A stretch of 64,000 nucleotides of DNA. Source: Symsagittifera roscoffensis. Taxonomy: Eukaryota > Xenacoelomorpha > Acoela > Convolutidae. The DNA lies in NCBI RefSeq assembly GCF_963678635.1, contig NC_087063.1, positions 1,462,073-1,526,072 of the forward strand. Direction: 5' to 3'. Position numbers and translations under genes: made by a program. The notes under the pieces are model-generated. The model saw nothing but the letters and a program-made list of their open reading frames with translations, did no database searches and was not told the DNA's origin. Positions 1-15,300 of the stretch are shown in pieces. The stretch's first letter is position 1, and every line of letters starts with the position of its first letter.

Positions 1-48
1 TATGTATGTATGTATGTATGTATGTATGTATGTATGTATATATGTATG

Positions 49-79
<31 letters not shown>

Positions 80-88
80 ATATATTTT
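1..88. repeat. TATG microsatellite
   Basis: Tetranucleotide repeat of TATG units with occasional TATA variants, running into the left edge of the window. It lies in the valyl-tRNA synthetase intron downstream of the last visible exon. Confidence 0.95.
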
Positions 89-309
89 CAAAATCATCCA
101 CCCTCTTTATCGAGTAAACCCTAGATTGTATCCTGCTTGCTTATATTTTCAACTCATTCTAAAATTAATATGCCATTCTTTACGGATTCGTAACATTTAT
201 TCGAGATTAATATAACTATTTCAGAATTTCTAAGACTCGCTGACAGTCTAATGCTAATTTTCTAACTAGAGAAATAATGTTTGCAGTTTTTGGATTATGT
301 AAAACATAC

Positions 310-3300
310 CGTCGAGCTTGAGTTGTTTCTGCACTTCGTAATTTGCTCTTGTTCCTCTGATCTGACGGATGATGCTGAAAGCGTTCTCCTCTGCCTCCTC
401 ACAGTCCAATTTACGCAACCACTCAAACTTAAATCAACAAACATAGCCAACACATAGTTGGAAAGGAGAGCCAATGAACGCAAGGAAACAAAAATAAATT
501 AACAAGTTGAAAAAAAACTTCAACTTTCAAATCTCAAAGAAAAAAGTATGTGGCCTCAAGGCTCTTTGAATTTCAGCAGCAATTTATGATTGACACAATA
601 TTTGTTAAAATTAAGCCAATTTGATAAAAACTGGATCAATAGGTTAATTTTTATTCCGTTTTTCATTGCCCTTTTGCTGTTCGATAGTGGAGTTTGCCTT
701 CCTTTTAACAAAAGAAATGAACTGAACTTGAAAAGAAATCAAAAGTCAAACGAAAAGTAAATTTGGGCCTGAACAAATTTATAGACTTTTCCTACAAAAA
801 AAAAACTAAAAAAATCATAACGACCTGGACAAGAATCTGAACTACATTACTTGCCTCTTTATAGCTAAATTTGAGAAAAAAGGATCAATAGATTAAAAAT
901 GAGGTTCAGAAAAAACATATGAACATTTGAGGTTCAGAAAAATCATATCATGTTTAACTCTTTGAAATTCAAGAACATTTTATGATTTTTATGACAAAAA
1001 TTTCTGTTATTTTTTTATATCATTTGCTTTCTCGCAAGTGAAATGAGCAAATTGAATCAAATGAAAACAGGAAGCAAAATCAGAATGCTAAGAATCAAAA
1101 TTTAGCATGCACAAATTTTAGCTTTTCCCACAAAACAAAACAAAAATAAATCGACCAATATAAATGTACTTCAATACGTCTTCACACGGTCATGAAATAT
1201 ATCACCTAAAAGTACATAAATTTTACGAATTTCGATGTTTGACCTTATTTTGACAGAAACTTACCAATTCGAAAAAAAAACTAAATAAATAGGTCAATTT
1301 TTTCAGCCGGGAAATCTTTAAATTAAAGTCCACTTTTGAAACTAAAAGACGTTTGATCACCAATTGCTTTTTGTTATCGTGGAGCAAATTTTACCTTCCA
1401 TTGGCAAAAAATAGCAAAAAAAAAGAGGAAAAAGCTGAAATGAAAAATTGAGCGTGAACAAATTTTAAACTTTTTCCCAAAAACGAAAAAATACACGACC
1501 TTATTAAGTTTATTCATTTCAATCATTGACACTTAATAAATGAAAGCCATTGCGAAGCATCAATCAGTGCTGTGCAATAGAAAAAATGAATCTTTAGCAA
1601 AAATCAATCCCACTCTTTGGTCATTTCAGGCATCTGGTTTTCTCAGTTTCGATAAAGCGGGTAAATGTATTCTGAGATTAACAACACAGAGGTAATGATT
1701 CACTTCGTAAACCCAAACAAAAAACAGAAAAAAAGAGACCTAATAACGACAAAGAATGCAAGAAAAAATAAGACTACGGGCGTCGAACCCGCACCTCCGG
1801 ACCAGAATTCACTCACTTCCCTTTACCACATAGCAATGGCATCTCGCATAAATTTAATTTCACGCATATTTATCTTAGATATCAGGCAGCAAAGAATAGG
1901 CGCTTTGATCAAGCGGGTGAAGTCAGATCATCTGCGGTGTAATTAACAAGAAAACTCTGCAGAAACGGCAAGGAAACCGAAAGGACTGACTTTTTTTTTG
2001 TAAAACTTCAATTTTCCATTTTCAAAGAAAGAATGTGCCCTTGAAACTCTTTGAATTTTGCGATCAATTTATGATTGACACTCTTTTGATAAAATTAACC
2101 ATATTTAAGAAAACTGGATCAATAGTAAAATTTTTATTCCTCTGGGAAATGCGAAAACTAAATTCCATTTTTGAAACTAGAAGTCGTTCACGATTTAAAA
2201 AAATCGCTAAGGGTTGAGGACACAAACCTGTGCTTTTTGTGGGTAATTTGAAACATGGATGCTGGCAGGCGGCGTCTCCCCTGGTGATGACATTTTAGGA
2301 AGCCGCTGCCACAGCTCCTCTGTGATAAAAGGCATGAAAGGAGCCAGAAGTTTCAATGATGTGTCCAAACACAAATAGAGAGCTGCTCTGCAACTGGTCG
2401 CTGTTTTGCTCTCACTTTCAGAGCTGGAGTCTGAACTTGATCTTAAAATAGGCTTAACGTGTTCCTGAAACATCCAAGCAGTACATTTAAGTCAGCCGAA
2501 ATACAAATCTTTCAATTTTTGAGCTTTAATAGAAAACAAATCGCATTGAAGCTCTTGTAATTTCCAAAATCCTTTTAGATTGATCACATTCATTAACACG
2601 TGTTATCAAAAAACCGTTAACTGTTAATGTAAAGATTTTTTTTTACTCCGCTGCGAATTCTAAACACCAGCGAGACAACGGGAAACGTAGCTTTATAAAG
2701 GCAAAAACAAGGTGAAACGAGGAAAGAAGTTATTAAATACGCCTTCAAAAATGAAATTTTTAATGTGCCGGAATCGAACCTCCGACATGGAGATTGCTAG
2801 TCTCACTCTCTCACATCTGCTCCACGATCGCTAGAAAATTTACTGATACTAGCTACCAATCACATAGCCATTTCTGACAGTTGGAAAAGACAACAATGAA
2901 CGCTAAGAAAGAGAAAAAAATTGACTTGAATTTTGAAAAAACTTCGCGTTTCGAATTTTAAAGCAAAAATATATGCCCTTAAAGCTCTATGAATTCCAAA
3001 AACAATTTATGATTGGTGATTTTTTGATAAAATTCCCAACTTGAAAAAGTTGAATCAATAGGTAAAACTTTTATTTCGCTAGGAAATCTGATAATTAAAT
3101 TCCATTTTCGAAAATCGAAGTCGATCACGTTTTTCGTGATTTAACATTTTTGCTGTTTGGTAGTGGAGTCTGCCTTCTTTTTAACACAGGAAATAAAGTG
3201 AACTTAGAAAAATTCAAACCGCGAAAAATACGTTCAGTACTCTTAAAAAAAGGAGCACTTATCTCAGAAGCACTTATCTCAGATTTGGCATATAATTATA

Positions 3301-6300
3301 TAGAACAGTCAAAAAGCCCTTTTTCAGGAAAAGGAGCTTTCTTTCTACCCAAATTAGGGCGTAGCCGCAATGAATTTTCTTTCGATTGAACCCCTAGTCT
3401 CAAATTTGTGAGCTTAGTTTTTGAGAAAATAAAAAAATCAAAACAAATAAGTCAAACAATCTCCCCACTGATATTTTCGTAGGCTGTAGAATGCTAAGGC
3501 CGAAGGTAAGGTTAAAAAAGAGACCAGTGGAAAACGCATTTGTTTAGAAGGTTGTTCTGTGGGTTCTAATTGTTGTTACGACCATTTGAAAAAGGGGAGG
3601 AATTTTGTATTCGGGTATATTTTACTTTTTTTTTGTGTTCCGACCATTATAATGGGGAGGAAGTTTGTATTCGCGTGTTTTAATTTTTTTGTTTTCCACC
3701 TAAAATCAGGTACCACAAATAACCATCCGACAGGGTCGAGTGATATATCATATTAAAACCCTTCTAGTCATGATTCCAACATGAAAAAATTTCAAAAAAC
3801 ACTTCTTGGTGTAATGAAAAACCGGTTTTGCAATGTTTGATTTTTCGTATACTTTCCTGTAACGATCCTGTAACGTTTATTACATGTCAAAATTAGAAAT
3901 TTAGTCTAACAAACTTGTTTTGGAAGCTTCATTTAGGTGTTCTCTGGCAAAAAAACACCCTTAAAATGCAAATAAGATTTTCGCAATTTTTTCAGATTAT
4001 TTTTTAAGACCATTGGATTCGTTTATGCCTAATTCACTAAATTTATACTTATGTTTGTATGATTATTATTTGAAAAATCAGCGTTTCGGTGTTTCTTCCA
4101 TAAGAATAGATCCCAAATCCAATAGGCATAGCCAAAAGACAATTAAAAAATTAAACACAGGCGAAGTTACACCGATAACGGTACTGCGAAAAAAAACGCT
4201 ACTGATGACCGATTAAGCTACTGGGAAAAACTGAAGAGTAAAACTTTGAGTCTACAAAATTCTTAAGTGACAAATGCCAATTATGACGCATTAGCAGTAC
4301 GAGTCAAAAAAGAAATTTACCCACTGACATGCATCAATTTATAGAGCGGACATATTTTAGCTAGAACACGAAAAAGTTCATTAAAAACATCCGACCCTGC
4401 GCAGGTTCGAACCCTCTTTTTATGTTGCGGATCCCCTTCCCTACCTCTACGCTACAGATCCATGATACCTTAAAGCCAAAGTGCTATTTGTAATTATCTG
4501 TGTTAATATCCTTAGCATTGGCTGTACTTAACAGCAGGTTATTGATCAAAATGAACACATTTTGTCGCGACAATATTTGCGTCGCAGCAATAAATGCGAC
4601 TTCGGTCGAAAAAAAAGAGTTCATACTATAACACAAGCTTTGCTTGCGTAATGAACGCAAGGAAAGGGAAAACAATTTGACTTGTTTTAGAAGAAAAAAA
4701 AACGTTCGACTTTCAAATATATATTCGAGACGTTCATCGACTCTTGAAAGATGGTTTAGTTTTATACTACAAGGAGATTGCAATGTATAGCTGGGGTGTG
4801 AAAGATGCTTACCAAGTACTTGTCGCAGAGTTCGTAGAGGAAGAACTGGTATGCTCCAGTGGTGGCTGTGGGGAACATGTAGGTGGACAGACCCAGATTG
4901 CACTGCTCAACTGCAAAGCACAGTCTGCTCACGATCCACTCAGTCAGTCCATCACCACCACACAACGCCAACTACAAACAGACACAAACAAAACTACTCA
5001 TTTAGTCATGCTCACTAGAGAAAGGTCAACTGTAACCCTTTTCACTCAAGACTTGCTAAACAGCTTGGTTAATATTCGTAGAAACTCTATTCACTCCTTT
5101 TCACCCCTAAGATATGCAAAACATTTTGGTCAATCTAATAACTTTTTCCAAGAGACTAAGATCAGATGAAACGCTGTTTAATTTAGACCCCTTATCCCTT
5201 TAATTAAGACCTGACTAACCTTTTGGTTAATTTTATTGGATGCAAACCAAATAGGCCAACATATCTTCCATTTGGCAAAAAAAAAAACGAAAAACGTAAA
5301 ATTCATGTCTTGAACTTCGTTGCATTGATCAAAAAATTGATCGACTTGCCTCGACAAGGGATTCAAAAGTGGGAGGTGGTTTGAACATGAGCCCATCCGT
5401 GTCCTTGAGTAGCTCCACGGCCAACTTAGTCGCATTCCATATTTTGTTGCAGAAGAACCTGTAGCCTTGCACTCTCAACACGTCCAGGTTCACATCTCTG
5501 CCTTGTGCAGTGTAGGCACACAGGGCGAACCGCAGAGCATCTGTGCCACACTCGGGGATCCCATTCGGGAAGTCTTTTCTCTGTTAGAACAAAACAGAAA
5601 CATCATGCCAACATAATTGAGTTGTAAATAGTGAGTTAACTTACGGTCGACGTTTTAGCTCATTTTCCTTTTCCTCCCCGCTCAGTTGAATATGATAAAA
5701 TTTGCCAAATTTTATCATATCCAACTTAGCGGGGAGGAAAAGGAAGAAGAGCCAAAACCTCGATCGCAAGTGGACTCACCAAGCGATATTCAACTAAGGT
5801 ATGCCAGACATTTTTTTAATTTATACTTAGCCTTCTATAGTCGTAACCCCAAAGGTACGAGTTGACAAAACATAGTCTGGAGTCGCAAAAAAACAGCTTC
5901 GCTGAATAAAATAACACAGTATCAGAATAACACAGCTTGGTCTGAAATTTGGGGAGATAATTTAAATGGACTATCCTTGACAGGACTGTTAAGTCCTACT
6001 GATAGCTCCTCTGCGATTCGCAGGAACCAGATTATTATAGGCGAAATCACGTTTTAGAATGAACAGTTGGAAAAGTTACAAAGTTAACAAAATAAAAATT
6101 GCCAGAAAACGAAAACTTTTGACCAATCTAATGAGTTAAATTCCCAGTAGCATTTCAGCAGCAATTTTCGGAAATCCATGAACCAACCAAAACTCTGAGC
6201 ACGATAAATAAACCTTCACTTTTTTGAATGAATTCTTCAATTTAATATTGTGGCTCTTTTAAAAAAAGGTGAAGTGGAAAAGGCGACAGACCTGTCCCTC

Positions 6301-9300
6301 TTCGGCTCTTTTCAGCTCACTGGAGTCCAGGTTGCTGTTCAGTTTCAACTGTTGCTGCAGCTGAGCCAGACTTATGCCACTGATGACATCCAGAGGATCC
6401 ACCACATTGCCAAATGACTTGCTGATCTTCCTTCCATGCGCGTCCCTCACAAGAGCGTGGAAGAACACCTGAATAACAACAGGTTTCCAGCTACTACTCA
6501 AAGCCAATTAACTAGAACATCCTAATCAACTGAACTGAAATATTTGTTATTTATTACGTTTTATAATCAAAATTCCAATACTTTGCTGTCTCAATGGTAA
6601 TGAATACACGTTAAAAAGTTTCCAGGATCAAAATCATTGAGGGTCATCCAAAAATTATTCGAGATTTGATTGCAAGCCAACTGTGTAAAAAGTAGCATCA
6701 TGGCAATCAGTTTTAGAGCTCTTTTTGTATTTGATGATTAAATGTACCTCGTCGCAACCAGGTTATAGTGTACCTCTGTCACTTTTCTACAGCACAGAGC
6801 AGTGTTTACACATATTTTCATGGTTTGATTAAGTTGTCTATTTGAAACAAAACTAGGACTCTTGACCGCAAAAAATCTTCGCTTCAGAAAAAAACAGACG
6901 CTGGAGTGTGGCGCAAAAGTAGACAGTGTACCTCTTTGAAGGGTACATCTCCCATGAGTTTCTGTCCCATGAACACCATCCTGGCCACCCAGAAGAACAT
7001 GATGTCATTGCCAGTCTCCAGCAGAGCGCCAGGGTAGAACCTCCTCAACTCCTCACTCTCATCCGGCCAGCCCAACACTGAGAAGGGAAAGAGACCGGAG
7101 GAAAACCACGTGTCCAGCACGTCCTCATCTGGAAGAAAAAAAACTAATTAATGCTTCCTTAGAGTCGTATAACCATATGGTAATCCAGTCATAACATTAA
7201 GTTGTATGTTTGTTGTGTTTGTGATAAATATAGATGCAGTCAGGGGCGGATTTAGGAGGGGGGGGGGGGGCGGACGCCTCTCCACCCTCAGGGATTCGAC
7301 CCCCTGCCGACCCAAAGGGTCCCCCCTTTGTACTATTTTGAGATATCCATATTTGGTGACGGAACATAAAATTTTTCTAAAGGCGCCAATATATACATAC
7401 TTTAAGGGGGGAGCGCGCGCCAAAAAAAAACGCATTTTTTTGGTCAAAATTTTCTAAAAAGTGCCTAAAAACAATCTTTTGGCCTGTTTTTCAAAATTTT
7501 GCCTGCGAAAATTTCGAAATTTTTGAAAATCCGCCCCCCTCGAGAAAATCCTAGATCCGCCCCTGGATGCAGTGGTTAAATGAAATCAGAGAAAATTCTT
7601 TCGCTTTTTTTCTTTCTTTATTAATACAAATCCCACGTCTAGGAAATAAAAAACCCAATCAACAGACGGTTCTGAAATTCAAATTAACAGTTTTGAGCTT
7701 CAACTTTCGAATTTCAAGGTAATAATGTATGATATCACATTAGCGCTCTTTCAGTTTCAAGAATCTTTCATCTTCGTTCATTAGCACTTAAACACAAACA
7801 CGAGGGAACATAATGATAATACTAGATTAAAAAATGTTGTATAGCGAAAAGAGAAATAGTTTCATGGCCATTCATTTGGCGCCTTTTGTAAGACTCGCGT
7901 GACGGGAGCGAATTGGTAAGACAAAAAAGATTTTTAGACATTTTTAGGCTCCCAGACGAATAAAATTAAGCTGCAAACTAGCTATTTGGTACTATACTTT
8001 GTTACCTTGTCTCAGTTCGATCTCGGATGCTTCGACTCCAAATTTCTTACAAGCCTTCTCGACTGCTCGCTCTTTCGACCGAGCACTGATCCATCTCTCT
8101 GGGTCATCTTTGGCCTAAGTTATGAATTATAGAAAATAAAACAATCATGGACAGAACACTAAACATTTTGAAAGTGAAAGGATTGCGTAATTACTATTTA
8201 GTAACAAAATAAATTCGCAAATTTTGATGTAATACAATTTTTTTTAAAGAAATTTAAAAAAAAAACGATTCTAGAATCAACTTTAATTCGCATAAAATGA
8301 AATTGAACAAGAACTTTTTTTCGTTAAAATTGAGTTACTTTTTATTAAATATGGACTTTTAACAGACAAAGTCCGGCTAATTCATCAATTATGTGGACTT
8401 ACGTGTTTATCCAACGACTGCGGCATCTTGGCCGGATCCACAAAGCTAACATAATAGGCGGGAATTTGATGGCCCCACCAGAGCTGTCTCGAAATACACC
8501 AGGGTCTGATTCTCTCCAGCCACGAGTTCCACTGCTTAGTGGAGGCTGCAGGATACAGTTTGATAGCACCATCTTCCACAGCTTTGATCGCATCTTTGGC
8601 CATCTGGTCACAATCCACGTACCTAAATAGAGAAAACGAATTTTTCAGAATTTTTTTTCGAGTTTCTGAAATATTTATTGCCAAGATTGATCTAAAAACA
8701 TAGTCAACTGAAAGTTCGAATAGAGTAATGAACGCAAGGAAACTGAAAACAAAAAACCGACTTGTTTTTTCAAAAATCTTCAACTTTTGAATTTCGAAGA
8801 AAAAATAGATGGTCTTGAAGCTTTTTGAATTTGTAGAACAATTTATGATGGATACTTTTTTGCTAAAATTATCCCAATTCGAGAAAACTGCAGCAATAGG
8901 TATAACTTTTATTCGCTGGGAAATCTGATAATTAATTTCCATTTTCGAAATTAGAAGTCGATCACGTTTTTCGTGAACTTTGCTATTTTGCAGCTCGATA
9001 GTGGATTTTGCCTTCCTTTTAACAATAGAAAAGCACTTAAAAAACCACAAGTCAAACAGCGAAAAATCAAAATTGAGCGTAAGCAAATTTCAAGACTTTC
9101 CTGAAAAAAAACAAAAAAAATTACGTTCATTACTCTTAAAAATTCATTATTCTTTAAAATAACTAATTTTCTGGAGTGAAACTAAGTTTTTAGGTGAAAC
9201 TAAGTTTTAAAAATGTGAATGAATTCCAAAAAACTGAAAAAACAAATGATTATTTTTGTACATTTATGATTCTGCAGCTTCCCATAATATGGAATTGCAA

Positions 9301-12300
9301 TAAAAGACTTGCAAAACAAACATAATGATTGAGACTATAAGGTTTCCACTTCACGGCTATATAAAAAGTAGCTAAAACATGGAACAGACCGAATTAATTT
9401 GAAAAAGAGCAATTTCCTTACTTTAAACCAATTTAAAACGAAAATTTTAATTTTTCAGCAACTTTCAGACATACTTTGTGTTTGAAAAAATAGATTTGCC
9501 AGCAGTTTTCATCTGAAATAGGTCATTAATTAATTTTGTCTGTTCCAACTTTTGCAACACTCTCTTACAATGAAAACGTACCACTGTGGTTTTAAAAGAG
9601 GTTCCACAATATCCTTGGATCGTGAACAAACTGGCACCACCATCGGATTGTCTGAGACTCCCTTGAACAATCCCAGTGCCTCGAGGTCTTTGGCGATCAC
9701 TTTGCGAGCAACAAAGCGCTTCATACCCTGAAAGAAACGATGAATGTTCCACAAACTTCATCAAACTTCCATTGACAAGAGCTATATAGTTAATTCAACG
9801 GAAGATACGCAAATTGTTTTCTTGATTTTCCATTTAACTGGAAATGCAGGGACACCGAAATCTAAAAACACTTCAATTTCTGTCGCAGTTTTTTTTCTTA
9901 AAAGATGTGTTTTTATCACCTTTATTTTTTCAGAGGCAGAATCTAGAGTTTTTTTATCTTTATTAAATTCAGACCAAATCATTTCCAGGAATTTTACTCT
10001 GTAGTAGAGAGACAGAAAAAGGATGTTAACATCCAATATGTCAAACATCCAAATTAACATAATTACGTAAAAATATGAAAACGTCTGATCTTTGGCCTTT
10101 CAATGCTGTTTGTCGGATGTTTTCAACAATTTTTGTTTTCAGATGTCTGCACGGTTCATCGAAAAATGAGGGTCACTAAATCCACTTACATTATACTTGC
10201 ACTGTATCTGTCGTTCGTTCTCATCCACAAGACTGATGTTGCCCTCCTCGTCCATCATCTGGAAGAAGGGCAGTTTGTGCTTCCTCCCAACTGTGAAGTC
10301 GTTGTGGTCGTGCGCCGGCGTGATCTTCACCGCACCTGTCCCGAACGACATGTCCACGAAGTCGTCCACTATGATCGGCATTTTGTCCCCTCGGATCGGG
10401 TGGCGCACAAACTTCCCGTGCATTGACTGAAATAATCAATCATTACATACTCTATAATTAGTTGCTCTATAATTAATTTATTATGAGACTGGTGAAGAAC
10501 TCGGTTGCTTTTTTACAGAATTTTTTCAACGCAAAATCAGGTACCATAAAATATCCTCAGAATGAGTCGAGCAAAATATTATATCCAAGTACCTTCAGTG
10601 GTGATTCGAACGACAAAAATCACCAAGTTTTTTTCAGTGTCGAGAAAACTCGGTTTTCTGCTTTTTAGTCAAATTTCGAGCAAAACTGTCTTACTGCACC
10701 AACTTGCCATTTAATATAAGGAAGTGATCAATCCCTTGTTGTCTCAACTTTAGAAGAAAGTAACGGAATTTTTGTGCTCGATTTGATATTTTCTTCTGAC
10801 AATTTCGACACTTCAAATACCCATTTGTTTTTATATACTCATTTGTGACGGAACATTTAATATAAACTGAAAGCTGTTGTTGTCCTGAATGTAGAAAAAA
10901 ATGGTCTGAGTAGCTTCTTGTTATGTAATAATAGGACAAAATAGTTTTTCTCACTTCATTTTGCAACAAATTTTGGGCCGGATTAAATCGCCACTTACAC
11001 ATTAATCGAACGTAAATATGTTGGGCATTTTCTATCCAAAATTGGCAAAGTTAGCATAATTCAAAATGAAAAAATAAATCATATACCTAAGGGGCAGTCG
11101 GATGAATCAGGGTTTTTTTTCTGATACGAACAGTCTTGCTTGACATCGGAATTAAAATTGTGCTTTCTCCCATTATATTATCGGATCTCACCCCCAGTCC
11201 CGTATTTATTTGGAAGGACCATACAAAATATTTCGGTCGATCTATATTGTGATACCTGGTTCCCTAAAACGTAGTCCTCAAAAAATGGGCCTCAAAATTT
11301 TCGGAATTGGCGTGGCGTGCATTTGCTTCCATACGTTTATAAAGTTTACGCGAAACTCTGACTCTGGCCGATCGCTCATAGCTGCTTTTTCCAGGGACCC
11401 GACGGTCAAATGTTCTTTTTCATAAAACTTAAGTATGCTATTATCAGGAAGCGGAGCAAAAAGCAAAATGGCCTACAAGCAGAACGAACCCAAGAGCAGA
11501 AAGACAGAAAAAAATTAGCTTTCATAATTGGGAAAACAAGTATTAGAACTGTCAATTTTACCAGAAACGAATAGATTTTGCATAAATTAAGTATTTTGAT
11601 CAAAATTTAAAAAAAAAAAAATTACTCAATTAATTTATCACTTATTAATATTCTCGGTAATATCGACGATTCCAATAATTGTTTTCATCGATTAGCCCGT
11701 ATAATTAAATAATTGTCTGTTTTTCTGTTCTTAGACTTGCTCTGCTTTTAGACCATTCTGCTTATTGCTCCACGTCTGTATACTAGCATGCTGCGTCTCT
11801 ATAATAGCCTGCTTAAGATTCATGGAAATAAATATTTGCAGAGTAGGAGTGAAATTTGAAAAAAAAACCTGCGGGTCTTTTACTTATTCCGCCCAAAAAT
11901 CAATATTTCAACATCTTGAACTGAAACTGTTTTACTTCATCCTGATTAGCTAGATTTAGCCAATCAATTTCACCATTATCTCAAAATGTTTCGTTCACAA
12001 CTTTAGGTCGACTTAGAAATCAGCCAAAAATAGATTATTTGGTACACTATTTAATTTTTTTTCAAATAAACTACAGTTTATCTAGACCAGAAAACAGCTC
12101 CAGGAAAAAAAACGACCACCTTCACATCTGCTCAAAATTGGCCTTGCTAGAAATATAGTGAACGCATTGTATTAACCAATCCAATCAGTGTTTTGTTCCC
12201 TGCATTTATGTATTGAATTTTCAACTACTTAGTCTATTTTTTCATGGTACATTTTTTCAAGAAATTCTAGAAATCAGGGGCGGATCTAGAATTTTCTTGA

Positions 12301-15300
12301 GAGGGGGGGGGGGGAGGGGACGGATTTTCAAAAAATGTTTTTTTTCGACCTTTTTTTAGGTCGACAAATTTATTTTCTGAGCTCTCCTAAATCACTATAG
12401 AGCCCCCGCTCTGAACAAATTTTCTGCGCCGCAGGCAAAAAATTGAAAAAACAGGCCAAAAAAGGCATGTTTAGGCACTATTTGTAAAATTTGGATCAAA
12501 AAATTGCATTTTATCGGCGCGCGCTCCCCTTCAAAAATTACTATATATTAGCGCCAAAGGCGCCTTCAGAAAATTTTAGGGTTTTTTGACGTAAATGGAT
12601 GTCATAAAAAATGCCAAAGGGTGGCTCCTTTGGTTGGTGAGGTGGTCGAATCCCAGAGGGAGATTTGGGGGGGGGGGGGGGAGCGGGACAAGCAACAAAC
12701 AGAATGTACGACCAGCCAGTTATCATTATGATTAGGCAGCAGCCATGCTTCGGTTCAAATCTGGGCTCTTTCCTGAAAACGCAAGTTGTCTCCCTGAAAG
12801 CGCAAATACGACGATGGTTTCCGCGCGCTTTTCGATAAAACTTCAAAAACACTCAAGTAAACAAATGCTCACACTGTTTCCGAATACTTTACGCACAAAA
12901 AATCTTACATTTACAAAAATCGAGCATTTTACATGCAGCGCATATCAAATTTAATTTAAATTCAACGCTGGGGTGGAGGCAGGGATGTAAAGAAATAACT
13001 TATTTTTTATATTATTTTCAATAAATATATTTATTTCACAGCTCTCAAAATACAATATATTTACTTTGGTCGGAAAATTATTTTATTTGGTGCCACTGCT
13101 AACTAGCGTTACTAAATTGGGTTGTTATGAAAGGTAGCAGCTTCTCATTTGTGGAAGACCCTCTCAATAGAGAGTATTCAAGACTCAATCCTATATGCCG
13201 CCCTACCTTTATGAAATACTTACAGCTTGCGACGAAAGAAGTTGAAAAAGTTATAACGGAAATACTTCCGAAAACTTTGGACTAAACAGCAGCAGAAAAC
13301 TTGGAAACAAAAAGCCTGTTTGCCGAACTCACTAAAGTAGAATGGATAACGAAGAAACTACAAGAAACGTCTATCAACCTGTTTGACGTGCATACTTTGT
13401 TCGAAGATGTCATGGATCAGCACTCAGGTCTGGAACATTATGTCGGTAACACAGAATCCGTCATTCGGAATTGGTATTGTGAAAGCAATCCAAGGTATCA
13501 CGCTGAGCGAAAACGAGAATGAAGCTTTGATGGTTTTCAAGACAGTTGGTCAGAGCGGTCAAAGAACAATTGAAAGTTCTGCCGAGTACGCAGAATCAAT
13601 TCTAGCAGCAAAGCGTCAAAAATAGTGTTTTCAGCTATAGTAGATACGAGGGACTTCCTATGTTTGCGAACGGCTATTCACCAGGGCTAAGCTGGTTTTC
13701 AACGACTACAGAAAGAAGCTTGACCCTGTTAACCTCGAAAGCCAGATTTTTTTGTTCGCAAATAAAGAACTATGGGATGTTCAATTGATAAACAAACTTA
13801 TGTCACTAAGTTTTTCATGAACTAAAATTATTCTTGAAACAATTTTTTTTTTGCTCGAAAGAAAATACTTTAAAATAATTGCAATTATTTTAATTATTTT
13901 CGAAGTTCGAAAAAAAAAATTATTTATTTTCGACCGACAATAGTATTGTTATTTATTTTTTACACCCCTGGGTGGAGGATCTTAACCTGGTCTATTTGGG
14001 GGGAGGGGGGATGTTAAACTTGATCCAAAAAATCTTCAGGGACCCATCTAGGTCCAAACCAAATTACATCATATTATTTCTGGTGAAATTCCAGGACTTT
14101 TCCGGTACAACTATGATTAATTGGGTCCCTGAAAAAAGCAAGTATGAAAGACGGGTCCCGCAATTTTTGAGAAACCACAAGCAAATAAATTCTAACCCTG
14201 TTTACTAACATTTCAGAAGCACAAAAATTAACGGCTCTTATTTGGTCTTCATACTCAGCCTTGTAAAACCACTCGTTACACCATGAAATCAATGCTTATG
14301 TGAGGTGGGGGGAAGGCAAAAGAGCCAAAACTTCTACTGCTTTTTTGCCAACAAATTTTACTTCGCATTGTTCGATTGGGGTTACAAAAATTGACACGCA
14401 GGCTCTTTTACAGTTCCCCCTTCAAAATACCGAGTTTCATGTTTGTTTTACGTGTTATTACGGCAAATTGCGTGATGTTACGCTGTAAAGTATGAATAAC
14501 AAATCTGTTCACAGTTGTCGATTTGTTCACCACACCAAATTTCATTGCTTTATGACAAGGTTAAATAAGCTTTTCAAAATTGAATTTGAAGAGGGGGATT
14601 GGAAAAGAGCCAAAAATCTTGCGCCCGCCAGTGGTCGTGAACCTTCAAATTAATAGTTGCGAACACTTTACGAAGTGAGATGGAAAAATTCGTGTATTTT
14701 GTAGGCAATATTGGGTGCTCTAAAAAACTGTCCAGATGGTAACGAATAATAAATCATAATGAAGCTTTTGAAGATACAGGGTTTTTTCTCCAAAAAAAGC
14801 AAATTGTTTAAAAATTGTTTTTAAATAAAAAGTGGGTATTTTATATAGTAAAAACGACCTTTTTTGTCTATCAAACAAAAATAAATTAACTTATACAATA
14901 TTTGGGAGATTATACCCTTCTTGAAGTTTGTTGGGCTACGTAAGGGGCTCACTTTGATATAATTCGACTGATTTCGACAGGGTATTTTCGGTGTAATTTT
15001 TGATTAACTAAGAAAAGCCAAAATGACCCATTTTTGGGGTAAAATTTCGGGCCCGATTTTCGCAAAACAAATTACACCATAATAATTCTGCTAAAATTTT
15101 AAGCAAGTTTTGTCTTCATAAGTTTTCACCTAAACTAAACCCAATTTGAGAAAAACGGGTTTTAAATTTCAAGTTTAACGCGTTTTGTCCGGTTAATTTA
15201 AATCAGCACTGTATAAAATGCGAAATGCATGCGGGACCTGTCTATTATGGGTGCCGGACATTAAGCCGACGGTACTTCAAGCCGAATTGTAAAATTAGGG

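Noticed and set aside
7148-7457. Overlapping ORFs of 80-100 codons on both strands
   Set aside because: They lie in the CAGGGGCGGAT MITE and its flank; low-complexity G/C runs give fortuitous open frames.
8385-9086. A 233-codon minus-strand frame around a synthetase exon
   Set aside because: Only 8403-8622 is exon. The rest is the open end of the intron and a dispersed repeat read through in frame.
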